The position numbers and the translations under genes are program-made. Under the pieces are notes generated by a model. The model saw only the letters and a program-made list of their open reading frames with translations. It ran no database searches and had not been told where the DNA came from. DNA of 56,369 nucleotides from an uncultured Flavobacteriaceae bacterium (GTDB lineage Bacteria > Bacteroidota > Bacteroidia > Flavobacteriales > Flavobacteriaceae), in NCBI GenBank assembly GCA_938011315.1, contig CALLUG010000027.1, positions 1-56,369 on the forward strand. The letters run 5' to 3'. How positions within the stretch are numbered: position 1 is the first letter of the stretch; every line of letters starts with the position of its first letter. Below are positions 1 to 10,056 of the stretch, one piece after another.

Positions 1-104
1 GAAAGATCATAATCAAATCTCCAAATTCCTAATATGAAATCGCTTGATTGTGACTGTATAAACATGCTTGTAAAGCAGGAAATTATTAAAATTGCTGTTT
101 TCAT
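1..104 (-). CDS. Start of an exported protein, cut by window edge
   Basis: An ATG at 104 (minus) opens a frame that stays open to the window edge, 34 full codons. The first 20 or so residues look like a signal peptide: MKTAI, a hydrophobic stretch, then Q-S-Q-S before SDFILGIWRFDYDL. The start lies 20 bases downstream of the stop of the giant RHS-like gene, so it is probably the next gene of that operon. The G-I-W segment after the signal is reminiscent of the opening of lipocalin-like folds, but too little is visible to name a family. That this is a gene is an inference from the signal peptide and the spacing. Confidence 0.55.
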   Translation of the reverse strand, partial: MKTAILIISCFTSMFIQSQSSDFILGIWRFDYDL

Positions 105-124
105 GGGTTTGTTATTTTAGTAAC

Positions 125-3100
125 CTAGTCTTTTTGTTGTAGATTTTCATTAGTGCCTATACAAGAGCAAGAGTTATCATTGTCATCACCTATATAGTTA
201 TAGGTATTTTTACTGGTAAGTTTAAAGCCACCTATACCACTAGAATGGTTGTCACTTGTTGTCTCAGCGCCTTCGAAAGAGGTTCCAGAACAACTTTCAC
301 ATGTTCCAAATACTTCGGTATATGTTGTGCATAAGCGTCCGCCACTATCATAACAATACACTGTACCTACGTTATTGGCATCTAAAATGGCTATGAGCTC
401 GTCTGTACGTTGATCATAAACATAACTACTCATGCTTGAACTCACAGGGTGCATTCTAAAATCGTCTAAGTAAAGCTCTGATCCATAATAAGAACCACCT
501 GTCTTGAAATACAAATTGACATTTGTACTCGGGTCTAGTGTGATATAGTAGTTTAATAAAATCCATTTTCCTGCTCTTTCTGATTCTGATACAGGAACTG
601 CACTTCCATTTAGGATAAGCTGCAAATAACTGTAACGAAAATAATTGCCTTCAATGTGTGCCCAAACAGATACTTTATACGTTTGTGGCCTAAAAGCTTT
701 GCTTAAATCGTCGTAACTACTGCTTACTTGACCATTAATTTCAAACGCTTTTTGATTTGAATCTGTGAGTGCTATTGATGCTAAGCCTGTATGTGCATTA
801 TCGGTTGATACATGCGCTGCACCGCCAATACCACCTTCAAATATATTGCCAGAGGCAATATACTCTGCTCCAGAATAATACATCTCTGAATATTTAGCAT
901 TTCCTGACGCTGTTATTTTACTACCGTAATCTACCGACTTAGAGGAGGCAAAATTGTTGTTAATGTCTCTAGTTTCAATTGGACTCGACCAATGGGTATA
1001 AGCCGTAATCTCCGACACTTCTTGCCATTTATCATTGGTAGGTATGCCTGCTCCCCAATCAAAGTAAGTCGTATGCTTATCTACTGTAGTATTGTAAGTA
1101 CCCGTTACTGGATTGACCGCATCTCTCCATATATAGCTTTTGTGTTTACGCCATACCGGATATTCAGCTCTTGAGCTTGTTTTGTTGCCCAACTCGTCAA
1201 CATAAGACCACTTATCATTCCATGTGGTGATACTTGCATTTAATGTTTTTGAGCCTAACATCGTTATACTCATCGCTTCTTGAGTAAGCATGTTTTTGTT
1301 ATTAGGATTGGTTACTTTAGATCCCATTTGTGGGTAGTTCTCATAGGCTGGGATTTTGATATTAGTGATGCTTGTACCGTTAGGTAGGTTAGTTTTAGTT
1401 CTTAAAAATTCACCTGTTTTAGGGTCTGGATCGAAAAATTCTGTTGTTGTTTTAAATCCATTAGCTATAACGTCGCTAGACTCTTGAATCAATGGATAAG
1501 TAATCTTTGTCGATACGTTAGCAAATCTTTTATTTAAAGTTAATGAAGATCTAGATTCCATATATAAATTTTTTGTGAAATTCACAGAAAATCCAACGGA
1601 AGATGAGCCAAAACTAAAAGGGACTTTAACATATCTAGCATTAAAGTCATAGATAGATTTCATCGACAGAAAAGACTCTTGCAAACTACCATTATTTGTA
1701 TTAGCTAATTCCTCAAAAGGCTTATAATTATTTATTTTTTTACTCATTAGATGCCCTTCAGAATTAAACTCAGACAAATCCAGTAAGCTTCCTATCATAG
1801 CAGTATTATCTATCAGTTTAACATCTGCTCCTAAGGTTTCATTTGGCAAATCATGTTCAGTCACTTCAGATTTAAAATGATTACCTATCATAAGATTGGG
1901 TTCAAAGATATTTACAGCAGGTTTTAATACATCAAAATGATATCTAGTAGCTCCCAGTGAGGATCCGTCTGTCCCTACTTGCTTCATAGTAACATATTCG
2001 TAATTCACTTTAGGACCTGGAAGTTCTGCCTGATAAGCAACATATTTATACCCTCTAACTGGGGCATAAGACGTAATTCCGGAAGATCTACCTTCTACTG
2101 GATGGTCATAACTATATTCTACCTTAAAAAACTCACCAGTATTTGAATGGGTCGCAACAGATTTGGCACGTATTCCTCCTCCCATATCTGCCTTTGGTGT
2201 TCTATTGGCTATTAGACCATAGTACATTGTGTGACGTTTTCTATTGCTCGAACCTAAACTTGAACATCCGGGGTTTGAAGGTATATCACCTCTATCTTTT
2301 ACTTCATAATCATAACTTGAAGGGCAAGTTGAAGACTGCCAAAGTTCTTCCCCTGTTAAAATATCATCAGATTTCATCCCTGATATTAATGGTCTTACTA
2401 TTAAGTCACCATAACCTAGATTTTTTGCAACGATTAATTCAAGCTTATCCGGGTTAACATAAACTACTTCGGGTAACTTATCTTCTGAAATTCTTTTAAT
2501 ATCTAAGTCAAATGCTGTTCCAAATCTGTCGCAATCATCAACTACACTACTAGTTTCTGTTAATCTTCTTACCATCCATAAATCTAAACCAACTTTTTTA
2601 TTGACCTCAAAATAGTCTTCAAAATTCACCCAAGCGTTTTCAACAATATCAGTTGTGTTGTTTTTAACAATTATCTTATAGTATTCAGAATCATAATCTT
2701 CCACCTGAAAGGTAAGACCTTCAGTCCAAAACCTACGGGCAAAAGCTTCGGTATAATAATCATCTTCTTCATACTCTATTTTTATTTCGCTCCCAAGAGG
2801 TGTTTTTATAGTATTCATACTCCATAAGGAGACATCGTCTTTATAATAACCCCAAGGATCTTTATCACAGTCTCTATAATCATAACAATAATGGTAATCT
2901 GTGTTCTTACCGTTATACTCAAACTCATATTTAGGCATATATGTAGCCCCTCTTTTACCTAAAAACTGTACTGAATTTAAGGTTAGTCTTGCTTGATTGG
3001 TGTCTGCATTGTTTGCTAAAGAGTAGTCTTGATCAAACTTAATAACTTTAAGTGCTTTTTCGTAAATAGAGTAATTACCGTTAGAACTTACTTGTAAATC

Positions 3101-5569
3101 ATTTTTGTCTAATACATTTTTCTGCTGATTAATAACATAAAAAATATCGGTCATTGTGTTCCAATTAACAGTCCTAGATGTATCAGCATTATCTATTAAA
3201 TTCCCATAATTGTTATCAAGTTTGACATTATCATCCTCATTTTTTATAAGAATAATCTCATCTAACTTTAATGATTTTTGTGGTATATAATTTACCCAAT
3301 TATCATCTTCAGGATTATCGCCCTCATTAATTGATGGGAAATCTTTGTAATTAGGTCCTCCTACTTGTGCGCCTTCATTATCATCACGAAGAGATTTTAC
3401 TAATAAAGCCGTATGAGTACGTGTTACTACTTTATTTAAATATACTAATTGTTTTCGGCCCCAAGAATAATCTCTAACTCCGTTAGTCTTATCGAAAACT
3501 AAGTTATTATATGTTTCCTGTTCCTTTGGTGTACGCCATACATATCCATCAGTCCAAGTTCCATAATCAAAACGAATCCAATAACCATAGTCGCCTTCAG
3601 TTGGATGCTTTATACTACTATTACTCCTTTTTATATAATCAGGACCTGTTATAGCGGTTAATAACCAGTGTGTTGCATAAGGCTCTGTTTTACGTTGCTC
3701 ATGATAAAAACGGTGTTCAGAAAAATTCTGTGGATTATCGGGGTCAGAATCTGCTTTTGGGGTTAACTGTCTGTAAAATTCTTCATATTGATATACCGGT
3801 TGAGAATAGTGATATGTCTTACCATCGGCAGAAGTAATTCTATACCCTCCTATCCCTTTATCTAATGCTCCTGGTTGATTTTGTCTATCAAAATCTTTTG
3901 ACTCAAAAAAATAACCTCCTGAATTTATTAGGGCATTAATTTCCTCGTTAGTAAACGATTCAATGAAATTTGTATTCTCTACTCTTCCGGTTCTGTTTAC
4001 AGGAGTTCCTGAAAAAAAATCATTTACATTATTTACAGAAGAAACAGAAGAATTGATATTAATTTGATTTACCATTAGGTTGGAATGCAACTGATGGTCA
4101 AAATAAAAATGTATATCATTAACTCCATTGCCAAATTTTTTATCAAACTTTAAACTGGAATCAAAATGATGATTTACAATAGCACTATTCTTTTCATACA
4201 TTTTAAAAGGAGAAAACACCTGATTAAATAAATTTAAATAGTTAGTTAGATTTCCAGATTGTAATAATGCATATGCTGCTAACTCTGGATTGTTATTTTC
4301 TATTGCGTCAACAAAAATCTCTCTAAGAACTTTAGCTCCTGATATTGTTCCTAAGTCATTATTAGTTTCATATTCTAATTTATACCCCTTTCCTATCAAA
4401 TAAGCGTTATCTAGCAAGCGAGGTTTCATACTTCCTGATAAACCTTGGGCGTTTACAACATAGCTATCATAAGCAGGATTTGAAAACGAATGTTGATATT
4501 TCTCAAACGTATCATCAAAATCTATGATTTCTTTTTCTGATTGTGGTAAAGGTTGATCGTAAGTATCCATATAGTAATCTCTATTATGCTCAAAAGAAAT
4601 TGTTTCTCCATAAGTAATGTCATCAGATAATTTTGGATTATTATTCAACTCATTATAATGTAGAGGTCCCCAAACCTTATTAAAATAAAGTTCATCTTTT
4701 TCAAATTTTACTTTTGAATACCCAAATTTCAAAAATGTTGAACCACCTATAGGTATTTTAACGCTTGCATCAAAAGAAGTAACATCTGCAGAAACAGAAT
4801 TATTAGAACTATAAGAAGCCTTTCCTGTTCCCGAAGATTTAGCTTGTATTACAAGACCAGCAGTACCAAATGATACACCGATAGAGTTATTGTTGTTACC
4901 ATAACTAATGCTCCCTTGAAGACTGCCATTAGTACTACCTGAAATACCAATACTACCTCCATTTACAGAACCTTTTTTTAAGCTTCTGCTTAAAGAAACG
5001 CCTGCATTAGCGCTCCAACCCTCAGAGCTACTATAACCTACACCAACGGACGCACTTAGCCCAGTGGAAGGTTCTGTAATAGACAAACTAACAGACCCAC
5101 TTTGAGAACCATTGGAGTCCCAAGAATAGCCAACGCCTATTTCAACTTCAACCTTTTCCCCTACACCTAGTGAAACTGTAATAGTTTCTACCTCATAACT
5201 ATAATAATTTCTATTGCGAATTGTACCTCCGCTCCAATCATCAGGATAACCATTAATTGTTCTATTTATTACCCCAGGGTTTAAATTCCATCCTAAACCT
5301 ACCCATGTAGCTTCTTGATCGTAAGCAATACCAGCATGATAAGCCAATACTAACGGATAACTACCCTCAGGCGATGGAACATCTAATAGCGGTAGAACAT
5401 AATTTACATCGCCCGTAAGAAGACTAACCATATCTGTAGCGTCTACTGGCTCGAAGCTACCTGCTTCTGGGGCTTTTGGTCCTTGCCCTTGGGCATTAGC
5501 TTGTTCTATACTTAATAATAAGCTTGAGAAAATTAACAGTGTTGTTAGTAGGTGTTTGTTTAACTTCAT
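125..5569 (-). CDS. Giant secreted RHS/SpvB-like protein without toxin core (1814 aa)
   Basis: An export signal (about residues 1-26, ending ANAQ) is followed by the conserved opening of Bacteroidota RHS/SpvB-like proteins: FEPVDATDMVSLLTGD (39-54), YHAG (77-80) and WVGLGWNLNPG (89-99). Residues about 130-290 are Gly/Ser-rich with alternating polar and hydrophobic residues, suggesting beta-strands. A long middle part follows, then about 1610-1710 resembles a jelly-roll carbohydrate-binding module. From about 1716 there is a YD-type motif (YVYDQRTDELIAILD, then YCYDSGGRL). The last 70 residues are Cys- and Asn-rich. I see no RHS core domain, no C-terminal toxin and no obvious type IX sorting domain. 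It follows an OmpH-like gene and a lipoprotein gene on the same strand. Surface display or secretion is inferred; the substrate or target is unknown. Confidence 0.8.
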   Translation of the reverse strand: MKLNKHLLTTLLIFSSLLLSIEQANAQGQGPKAPEAGSFEPVDATDMVSLLTGDVNYVLPLLDVPSPEGSYPLVLAYHAGIAYDQEATWVGLGWNLNPGVINRTINGYPDDWSGGTIRNRNYYSYEVETITVSLGVGEKVEVEIGVGYSWDSNGSQSGSVSLSITEPSTGLSASVGVGYSSSEGWSANAGVSLSRSLKKGSVNGGSIGISGSTNGSLQGSISYGNNNNSIGVSFGTAGLVIQAKSSGTGKASYSSNNSVSADVTSFDASVKIPIGGSTFLKFGYSKVKFEKDELYFNKVWGPLHYNELNNNPKLSDDITYGETISFEHNRDYYMDTYDQPLPQSEKEIIDFDDTFEKYQHSFSNPAYDSYVVNAQGLSGSMKPRLLDNAYLIGKGYKLEYETNNDLGTISGAKVLREIFVDAIENNNPELAAYALLQSGNLTNYLNLFNQVFSPFKMYEKNSAIVNHHFDSSLKFDKKFGNGVNDIHFYFDHQLHSNLMVNQININSSVSSVNNVNDFFSGTPVNRTGRVENTNFIESFTNEEINALINSGGYFFESKDFDRQNQPGALDKGIGGYRITSADGKTYHYSQPVYQYEEFYRQLTPKADSDPDNPQNFSEHRFYHEQRKTEPYATHWLLTAITGPDYIKRSNSSIKHPTEGDYGYWIRFDYGTWTDGYVWRTPKEQETYNNLVFDKTNGVRDYSWGRKQLVYLNKVVTRTHTALLVKSLRDDNEGAQVGGPNYKDFPSINEGDNPEDDNWVNYIPQKSLKLDEIILIKNEDDNVKLDNNYGNLIDNADTSRTVNWNTMTDIFYVINQQKNVLDKNDLQVSSNGNYSIYEKALKVIKFDQDYSLANNADTNQARLTLNSVQFLGKRGATYMPKYEFEYNGKNTDYHYCYDYRDCDKDPWGYYKDDVSLWSMNTIKTPLGSEIKIEYEEDDYYTEAFARRFWTEGLTFQVEDYDSEYYKIIVKNNTTDIVENAWVNFEDYFEVNKKVGLDLWMVRRLTETSSVVDDCDRFGTAFDLDIKRISEDKLPEVVYVNPDKLELIVAKNLGYGDLIVRPLISGMKSDDILTGEELWQSSTCPSSYDYEVKDRGDIPSNPGCSSLGSSNRKRHTMYYGLIANRTPKADMGGGIRAKSVATHSNTGEFFKVEYSYDHPVEGRSSGITSYAPVRGYKYVAYQAELPGPKVNYEYVTMKQVGTDGSSLGATRYHFDVLKPAVNIFEPNLMIGNHFKSEVTEHDLPNETLGADVKLIDNTAMIGSLLDLSEFNSEGHLMSKKINNYKPFEELANTNNGSLQESFLSMKSIYDFNARYVKVPFSFGSSSVGFSVNFTKNLYMESRSSLTLNKRFANVSTKITYPLIQESSDVIANGFKTTTEFFDPDPKTGEFLRTKTNLPNGTSITNIKIPAYENYPQMGSKVTNPNNKNMLTQEAMSITMLGSKTLNASITTWNDKWSYVDELGNKTSSRAEYPVWRKHKSYIWRDAVNPVTGTYNTTVDKHTTYFDWGAGIPTNDKWQEVSEITAYTHWSSPIETRDINNNFASSKSVDYGSKITASGNAKYSEMYYSGAEYIASGNIFEGGIGGAAHVSTDNAHTGLASIALTDSNQKAFEINGQVSSSYDDLSKAFRPQTYKVSVWAHIEGNYFRYSYLQLILNGSAVPVSESERAGKWILLNYYITLDPSTNVNLYFKTGGSYYGSELYLDDFRMHPVSSSMSSYVYDQRTDELIAILDANNVGTVYCYDSGGRLCTTYTEVFGTCESCSGTSFEGAETTSDNHSSGIGGFKLTSKNTYNYIGDDNDNSCSCIGTNENLQQKD

Positions 5570-5631
5570 CTTGTTGTTTTGTTTTCAAGGTTTTTATCAC
5601 AATACAAATCGCCTTATTAGGACTATTGTAG

Positions 5632-6303
5632 TTATGACTTAGATTCCTGCTTGAGCGGGAATGATAATTTTGGTTCGTTTTTTAATTTATCTGTTGGTAT
5701 CTTAAATTTTACTTCTCCTGTATATAAGCCTAAGTCTTCTATTGTAAAACTAAGGTAATCCTCGTCTAATTGCTTTTCATCTCTTGGGTACACAAACATA
5801 ATTGTGGTTGCTTTACCCATACCATACATACGTGGGTAGATAAAATCTATCAAATCTAATGTGTCTTTGGTTGTATGTGTAAATAAATGTACTTTCTTAC
5901 CCATACCGAAAGCCAATTGGTTTACCATAACTCCAAACTCAGTTCTATTTTTTGGCGCTACGCTTAATAATTCTTTGTTGTTTTGGCTCATACTTAAATT
6001 AAAATACAGGTATTTACTATAGCGCGTCCTAAGTGCTTTTATCTCAGTTTCTGTACTACTATCGTTCAACTCCTGTTGCACTAGTAAATCTGTTGGACGA
6101 TACATCAAACTGTAGTCAACACCGTTAATTGTTTTATGTTGCACGTAACCATTAGCATCTTCTTGAAGAAAAGCCATCAACTCATTTTTAGTATTGAATG
6201 TGCTGGTATTACAACTTACATAAAGCGTAACACTTATTAACAATATGATTCCTTTGAGTTTAGAAATAGTCCTTATGTTATTGTTTGCCTTCAAATTCCG
6301 CAT
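5632..6303 (-). CDS. Hypothetical lipoprotein (223 aa)
   Basis: I do not recognise the family. A hydrophobic stretch at about 18-30 ends in V-S-C with Cys31, a lipobox, so the mature protein of about 190 residues is probably lipid-anchored. The rest is a soluble alpha/beta-looking domain with the segments IDFIYPRMYGMGKAT and LSFTIEDLGLYTGEVKF. Its start overlaps the end of the upstream OmpH-like gene by 26 bases, which indicates translational coupling, and the giant RHS-like gene starts 62 bases downstream. The three genes form one transcription unit, so it may help fold, anchor or export the giant protein. That role is inferred only from position. Confidence 0.7.
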   Translation of the reverse strand: MRNLKANNNIRTISKLKGIILLISVTLYVSCNTSTFNTKNELMAFLQEDANGYVQHKTINGVDYSLMYRPTDLLVQQELNDSSTETEIKALRTRYSKYLYFNLSMSQNNKELLSVAPKNRTEFGVMVNQLAFGMGKKVHLFTHTTKDTLDLIDFIYPRMYGMGKATTIMFVYPRDEKQLDEDYLSFTIEDLGLYTGEVKFKIPTDKLKNEPKLSFPLKQESKS

Positions 6304-6820
6304 TTAATCCTTCTAGTATTTTACTTGTTAAATCTGTTGCTTCGTCTGCATACATAATATTACCTGTACCACTAGCTCCAAAAATAATTTTGTAGCCTTT
6401 TTGTTTTCCGTAATCTTTTACGTAGTCATTAATGTCGTTAATTACGGTTTGCGTCGATTTTTTATCATCTTCTTGTATTTGTTTTTCAACGGCTTGCTGG
6501 TAGTTGTTAATTTGTTGTTGCTTGTTAGCCAATAATTCTTGTTTAAGTTCTAACTCTTTTTTAGACATTTTAGAACGCTCTTTCTCATATTGCTTCAACT
6601 CACCTTGCCAGCCAACTACTAAACTGTCTACGTTTGCCTTAAGCAATTTTGCTCTGCCTTCAAACTCAGTACGAACAACTTTTGTACGTTTGTAGCCTTC
6701 TAATAATTTATTGACATCAACATAAACTTGGTCTGATGTGTTATTCAAATAAAAAAAAGAAACTATACTTAATAGTAAAGCAATAATCGATAAAGGTAAA
6801 GCTAGTTTTTGCATAGACAT
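6278..6820 (-). CDS. Membrane-anchored OmpH/Skp-like protein
   Basis: This 180-residue protein has one N-terminal hydrophobic segment (about 6-26) without an obvious cleavage site. A long Lys/Glu/Gln-rich coiled coil (about 50-130) follows, then a C-terminal Skp-like segment with YVKDYGKQKGYKIIFGASG and the typical IMYADEATDLTSKIL ending. Skp/OmpH proteins are periplasmic trimers that hold unfolded outer-membrane proteins with helical tentacles. This copy would stay tethered to the inner membrane. It is the first gene of the unit with the lipoprotein and the giant RHS-like protein, so it could be a dedicated chaperone for that product (inference). Two other OmpH genes lie at 15.8-17.3 kb. A second in-frame ATG lies at 6814. 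Confidence 0.8.
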   Translation of the reverse strand: MSMQKLALPLSIIALLLSIVSFFYLNNTSDQVYVDVNKLLEGYKRTKVVRTEFEGRAKLLKANVDSLVVGWQGELKQYEKERSKMSKKELELKQELLANKQQQINNYQQAVEKQIQEDDKKSTQTVINDINDYVKDYGKQKGYKIIFGASGTGNIMYADEATDLTSKILEGLNAEFEGKQ

Positions 6821-7158
6821 TTTAATTAATTTGTAAATGGTTGTTAATTTAATGGGCGCTAAACTATTAAATTTTCCTTAATAAAAAAATTCACAAATTG
6901 TTTTTTATTAACAAGTGTTAATTAATTGCTTTTATCTAGATGCGCCGTTAAACTTAAAAAATGATTTTATCATGTATTTAAGATAGGTCTGTCTTAATTT
7001 TAATCAACTAGATTTTTTAAGGGTAAAGACATTTATTTTTAAAATCCTTGGCGGAAAGGTGACATTTATTTACACTAAATGCTAATGAATATAGTAGGTT
7101 TTTAAAACATTTTATAATCACAACCAAATTCAGCACCTCCCTACAAAAATCCTATTAT
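6821..7158. other. Intergenic region, nothing recognised
   Basis: This 338-base AT-rich gap separates the anchored OmpH-like gene from the TlpA-like gene; both are on the minus strand. It should hold the promoter for the OmpH-lipoprotein-RHS unit. I found no clean match to TAnnTTTG with a properly spaced TTG, no strong hairpin with a U-tract, and no open frame longer than about 15 codons. Confidence 0.5.
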
Positions 7159-8298
7159 TTACTCACTTAACAAAGTACGCATTGTTATAAAAAAATCGTC
7201 TTTTGCTCCTACAAAAACGCCTTCAATAATTCCTTTTGGGCTTATCACTATTTTTGTTGGAAATGCATTGACAGCATATTTCTCAACAAGGTCATCTCCG
7301 TTTTTATTATTCAAAATATGTGTCCAAGTTAAATCATTATCCTGTATTGCAGCACTCCACCTTTCTTTTATATCTCTCGACCCAACGCCTATTAGCTCAA
7401 TTTTGTCTTTATTATTTTTATAAAAAGTTTTTAGTTTTGGCATTTCTGACATGCAGGGAACACACCAACTTCCCCAAAAATCTAGCACAACATATTTTTG
7501 TAAATTTTCAGAAAGCCTAAATGTATTACCTTTATACGTTTCGTACACAAAATTTGGTGCAACTGCATTAACAGAGGCTTTAGCCCAAAAATCTATTTTG
7601 GTTTTAAGTAACACCCCATAGTCCGACGCTTTTACTTGCTGCGACAAATTATTATACTGTGCTATAATTACGTTTTTGGGCTCATTTATAAGCAAAAACG
7701 GACTTAGCTCTAAGTTATAATTATTCTTTACAAAATCAAGCGGTGCTTTTTTCATTTTTCTGTAAGCAACTCTTTCTTTAGCCTCTGCTATTTTTATTAC
7801 AGAATCTTGTGCCTTTGTTGCGTACAAGCTTTTTACTTTGTATGACAGTTCGTACCTGCTAGCATAATCATCTAAAATAGTTGACCGATAGCCTGTATAT
7901 TGCTCGTTCAAAATATTGCCACTAGCAGTATATTCAACTTTATAATCGCTCATTACTGCGCTAATCTTTACTGTACTATTAGGGTAAATAAAAAACTTAA
8001 TTATTTTTGATGGAACAGCAAACAAACCGCCATCAGGAAGTGTTTTAAGCATTTCATCTAGTTGGATTGAAACCTCATGAGGTTCCTTTATAAGGGTATC
8101 TAAGGTAAACATTCCGTTTTGTAATGTTACTGTTTTGTAACTAAATGAAAACTTCTTTCCAAGTGGAGTAAGTCTTACTTTGGCTGCTGCAGATTTATTG
8201 TTTTTTATATCAACTAGTATTGTAGCCTGTTCTGTTTGTTTTTCACAGCTTACTAAAAGTAATAGTATAGCTGTTATTAAAATGTTTATTTTGATCAT
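7159..8298 (-). CDS. TlpA-like thiol-disulfide oxidoreductase lipoprotein
   Basis: The N-terminus is a lipobox signal with Cys18 (LLLLVSCEK), so the protein should be anchored on the periplasmic side. Residues about 25-240 form the extra N-terminal region common in Bacteroidota TlpA relatives (DUF4369-like beta domain, then helices). Residues about 245-379 are a thioredoxin-fold domain with the active site WCVPC at 278-282 in FWGSWCVPC, and a cis-proline-type segment (AVNAFPTKIV). Such proteins reduce or exchange disulfides in exported proteins, for example during cytochrome maturation. The client is unknown here. The gene stands alone, with gaps of 338 and 189 bases to its neighbours. Confidence 0.88.
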   Translation of the reverse strand: MIKINILITAILLLLVSCEKQTEQATILVDIKNNKSAAAKVRLTPLGKKFSFSYKTVTLQNGMFTLDTLIKEPHEVSIQLDEMLKTLPDGGLFAVPSKIIKFFIYPNSTVKISAVMSDYKVEYTASGNILNEQYTGYRSTILDDYASRYELSYKVKSLYATKAQDSVIKIAEAKERVAYRKMKKAPLDFVKNNYNLELSPFLLINEPKNVIIAQYNNLSQQVKASDYGVLLKTKIDFWAKASVNAVAPNFVYETYKGNTFRLSENLQKYVVLDFWGSWCVPCMSEMPKLKTFYKNNKDKIELIGVGSRDIKERWSAAIQDNDLTWTHILNNKNGDDLVEKYAVNAFPTKIVISPKGIIEGVFVGAKDDFFITMRTLLSE

Positions 8299-8487
8299 AA
8301 ATATTTGATGATTATTAAACTATTTATTTTAGCTTACTTATATCAATGATAGGCACTAATTTAGTAAACACTGTTTTATACTCAGTCATAATAAACTGTT
8401 TTTTAATTTAAACTGGAGTGCTTTAATTTTGAAGTATTAACTTGCCTAAAAATCTATAGTTTATAATAGTTACTAAAAATGGTTCTA

Positions 8488-9249
8488 TCAACCCAAAAAA
8501 AGGCTTACTTCTTCATAAAATGCTCTTGGGTTTTCTGCATGCAACCAATGACCAGCATTACTAATTGTTTTAACTAAGGCTTTTGGAAACTGAAGTGGTA
8601 TACTTTGAGTATCTTGTGCTGTAATATAACTAGAGTTTTCTCCTTTTAAAAATAAGGTAGGCCCTGTAAATTTCAGATTGTTTGGCAATGCCTCTCCTAC
8701 CTGTGCGACCTTAGCTTTTAAAACATTCAAGTTAATACGTAAGGCTAACTGCCCTTTGTGTACCCAATACAAATTTTTTAATAAAAATTGCCTTACCCCT
8801 GGTTCTGAAACATATTGTGCGAGAGCATTTTCCGATTGTTGTCTAGTTTTTAAAACATTAAAATTTAATGCGGATAAGCCATTTAATATATCGTGATGAT
8901 GTATTGGGTAAAACCGTGGGGCAATATCTGCAATAATGAGTTTTGATACTAAGTGTGGATATTTTGCTGCAAAAAACATTGCGGTTTTCCCACCCATAGA
9001 GTGACCTAATAATACAATGTTTTTTAACTGATGTGCTTGGCAATACCGTTTTAAGTCTTCAGCTAAAATATCGTAATTAAACTCGTCTGCATGAAAACTT
9101 CGTCCATGGTTACGTTGATCAACTAGATGCACTTCAGCCTCCTGACTAAATTTTCGACCTAAAGTTTTCCAGTTGTCACTCATACCAAGAAACCCGTGAA
9201 GAATTACAAAAGGAGTTCCTTTACCTAATACATTGGCGTGTAATAACAT
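8488..9249 (-). CDS. Alpha/beta hydrolase (YbfF-like esterase)
   Basis: This 253-residue single-domain protein has the alpha/beta hydrolase landmarks: oxyanion-hole segment ILHGFLGM, nucleophile elbow GHSMGG with Ser84, a cap region, and catalytic His234 in NAGHWLHAENP. VDQRNHGRS after strand 4 is typical of the YbfF esterase and lactonase-like branch. It probably hydrolyses an ester or thioester in the cytoplasm; the substrate cannot be read from sequence. Its ATG shares a base with the stop codon of pdxJ upstream (TAATG), so the two are translationally coupled, as is common in Bacteroidota. Confidence 0.88.
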   Translation of the reverse strand: MLLHANVLGKGTPFVILHGFLGMSDNWKTLGRKFSQEAEVHLVDQRNHGRSFHADEFNYDILAEDLKRYCQAHQLKNIVLLGHSMGGKTAMFFAAKYPHLVSKLIIADIAPRFYPIHHHDILNGLSALNFNVLKTRQQSENALAQYVSEPGVRQFLLKNLYWVHKGQLALRINLNVLKAKVAQVGEALPNNLKFTGPTLFLKGENSSYITAQDTQSIPLQFPKALVKTISNAGHWLHAENPRAFYEEVSLFLG

Positions 9250-9962
9250 TAGCTTAATTTATGAAGGTACATATTTACGACATTTTCGACCCCTAAGTAT
9301 AAGCTTTCCGAAATTAAGGCGTGACCTATAGAAACTTCTAGCAAATTAGGAATATTGTCTTTAAAAAACTTAATGTTATCTAACGACAAATCATGTCCTG
9401 CGTTAACGCCTAACCCAATAGTATTTGCCAAAGCAGCACAATTAACATAAGGGGTTATGGCTTCTTTGTTGCCTAAACTATACTGCTGGGCAAATGCTTC
9501 GGTGTATAATTCTATTCTATCTACTCCTGTGGTTTTGGCGGCTTCTACCTGCTTTAGGTTTGGGTCTAAAAAAATAGAGGTACGAATGTTGTTTTCTTTA
9601 AACTCTGTAATAATTTCTGTTAGAAATGCTTTGTGTGTTATAGCATCCCAACCTGCATTGGAGGTAATAGCGTCGTGAGCATCTGGCACTAAAGTAACTT
9701 GAGTTGGCTTTACTTTTAAAACCATATCTACAAATTTTGCTATAGGATTTCCTTCAATATTATACTCGGTATATACCTCAGGTTTTAAGTTAAACGCATC
9801 TTGGTAACGAATGTGACGTTCATCTGGCCTAGGATGTATTGTAATGCCTTGTGCTCCATAAGCCTGAACATCCTTTGCAAAACTAAGCACATTGGGGGTA
9901 TCTCCACCTCTAGAGTTTCTGAGAGTTGCAATTTTATTAATATTAACACTAAGTTTTGCCAT
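9249..9962 (-). CDS. pdxJ: Pyridoxine 5'-phosphate synthase
   Basis: PdxJ condenses 3-amino-2-oxopropyl phosphate (from PdxA) with deoxyxylulose 5-phosphate to give pyridoxine 5'-phosphate, the ring-forming step of DXP-dependent vitamin B6 synthesis. The 237-residue length fits the family. Visible signatures are the N-terminal LSVNINKIATLRNSRGG, ITIHPRPDERHI (phosphate and substrate binding), the TLVPDAHDAITSNAGW segment and GVNAGHDLSLDNI near the end. It is the first gene of a two-gene unit with the hydrolase and is divergent from the CBS protein gene across 94 bases. Confidence 0.96.
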   Translation of the reverse strand: MAKLSVNINKIATLRNSRGGDTPNVLSFAKDVQAYGAQGITIHPRPDERHIRYQDAFNLKPEVYTEYNIEGNPIAKFVDMVLKVKPTQVTLVPDAHDAITSNAGWDAITHKAFLTEIITEFKENNIRTSIFLDPNLKQVEAAKTTGVDRIELYTEAFAQQYSLGNKEAITPYVNCAALANTIGLGVNAGHDLSLDNIKFFKDNIPNLLEVSIGHALISESLYLGVENVVNMYLHKLS

Positions 9963-10056
9963 TGCACAAAAAAATTAAAGCACAAAAATACAAAGTAAGT
10001 TAGCCTTAGTATCTTAATTTTTAATTAATTTGCAAAAGCTACTTAAGTAATATATT

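Noticed and set aside
125-5569. Polymorphic toxin or toxin-immunity pair
   Set aside because: The giant protein has no RHS core, no variable toxin domain at its end, and the neighbouring small gene has its own export signal, unlike a cytosolic immunity protein.
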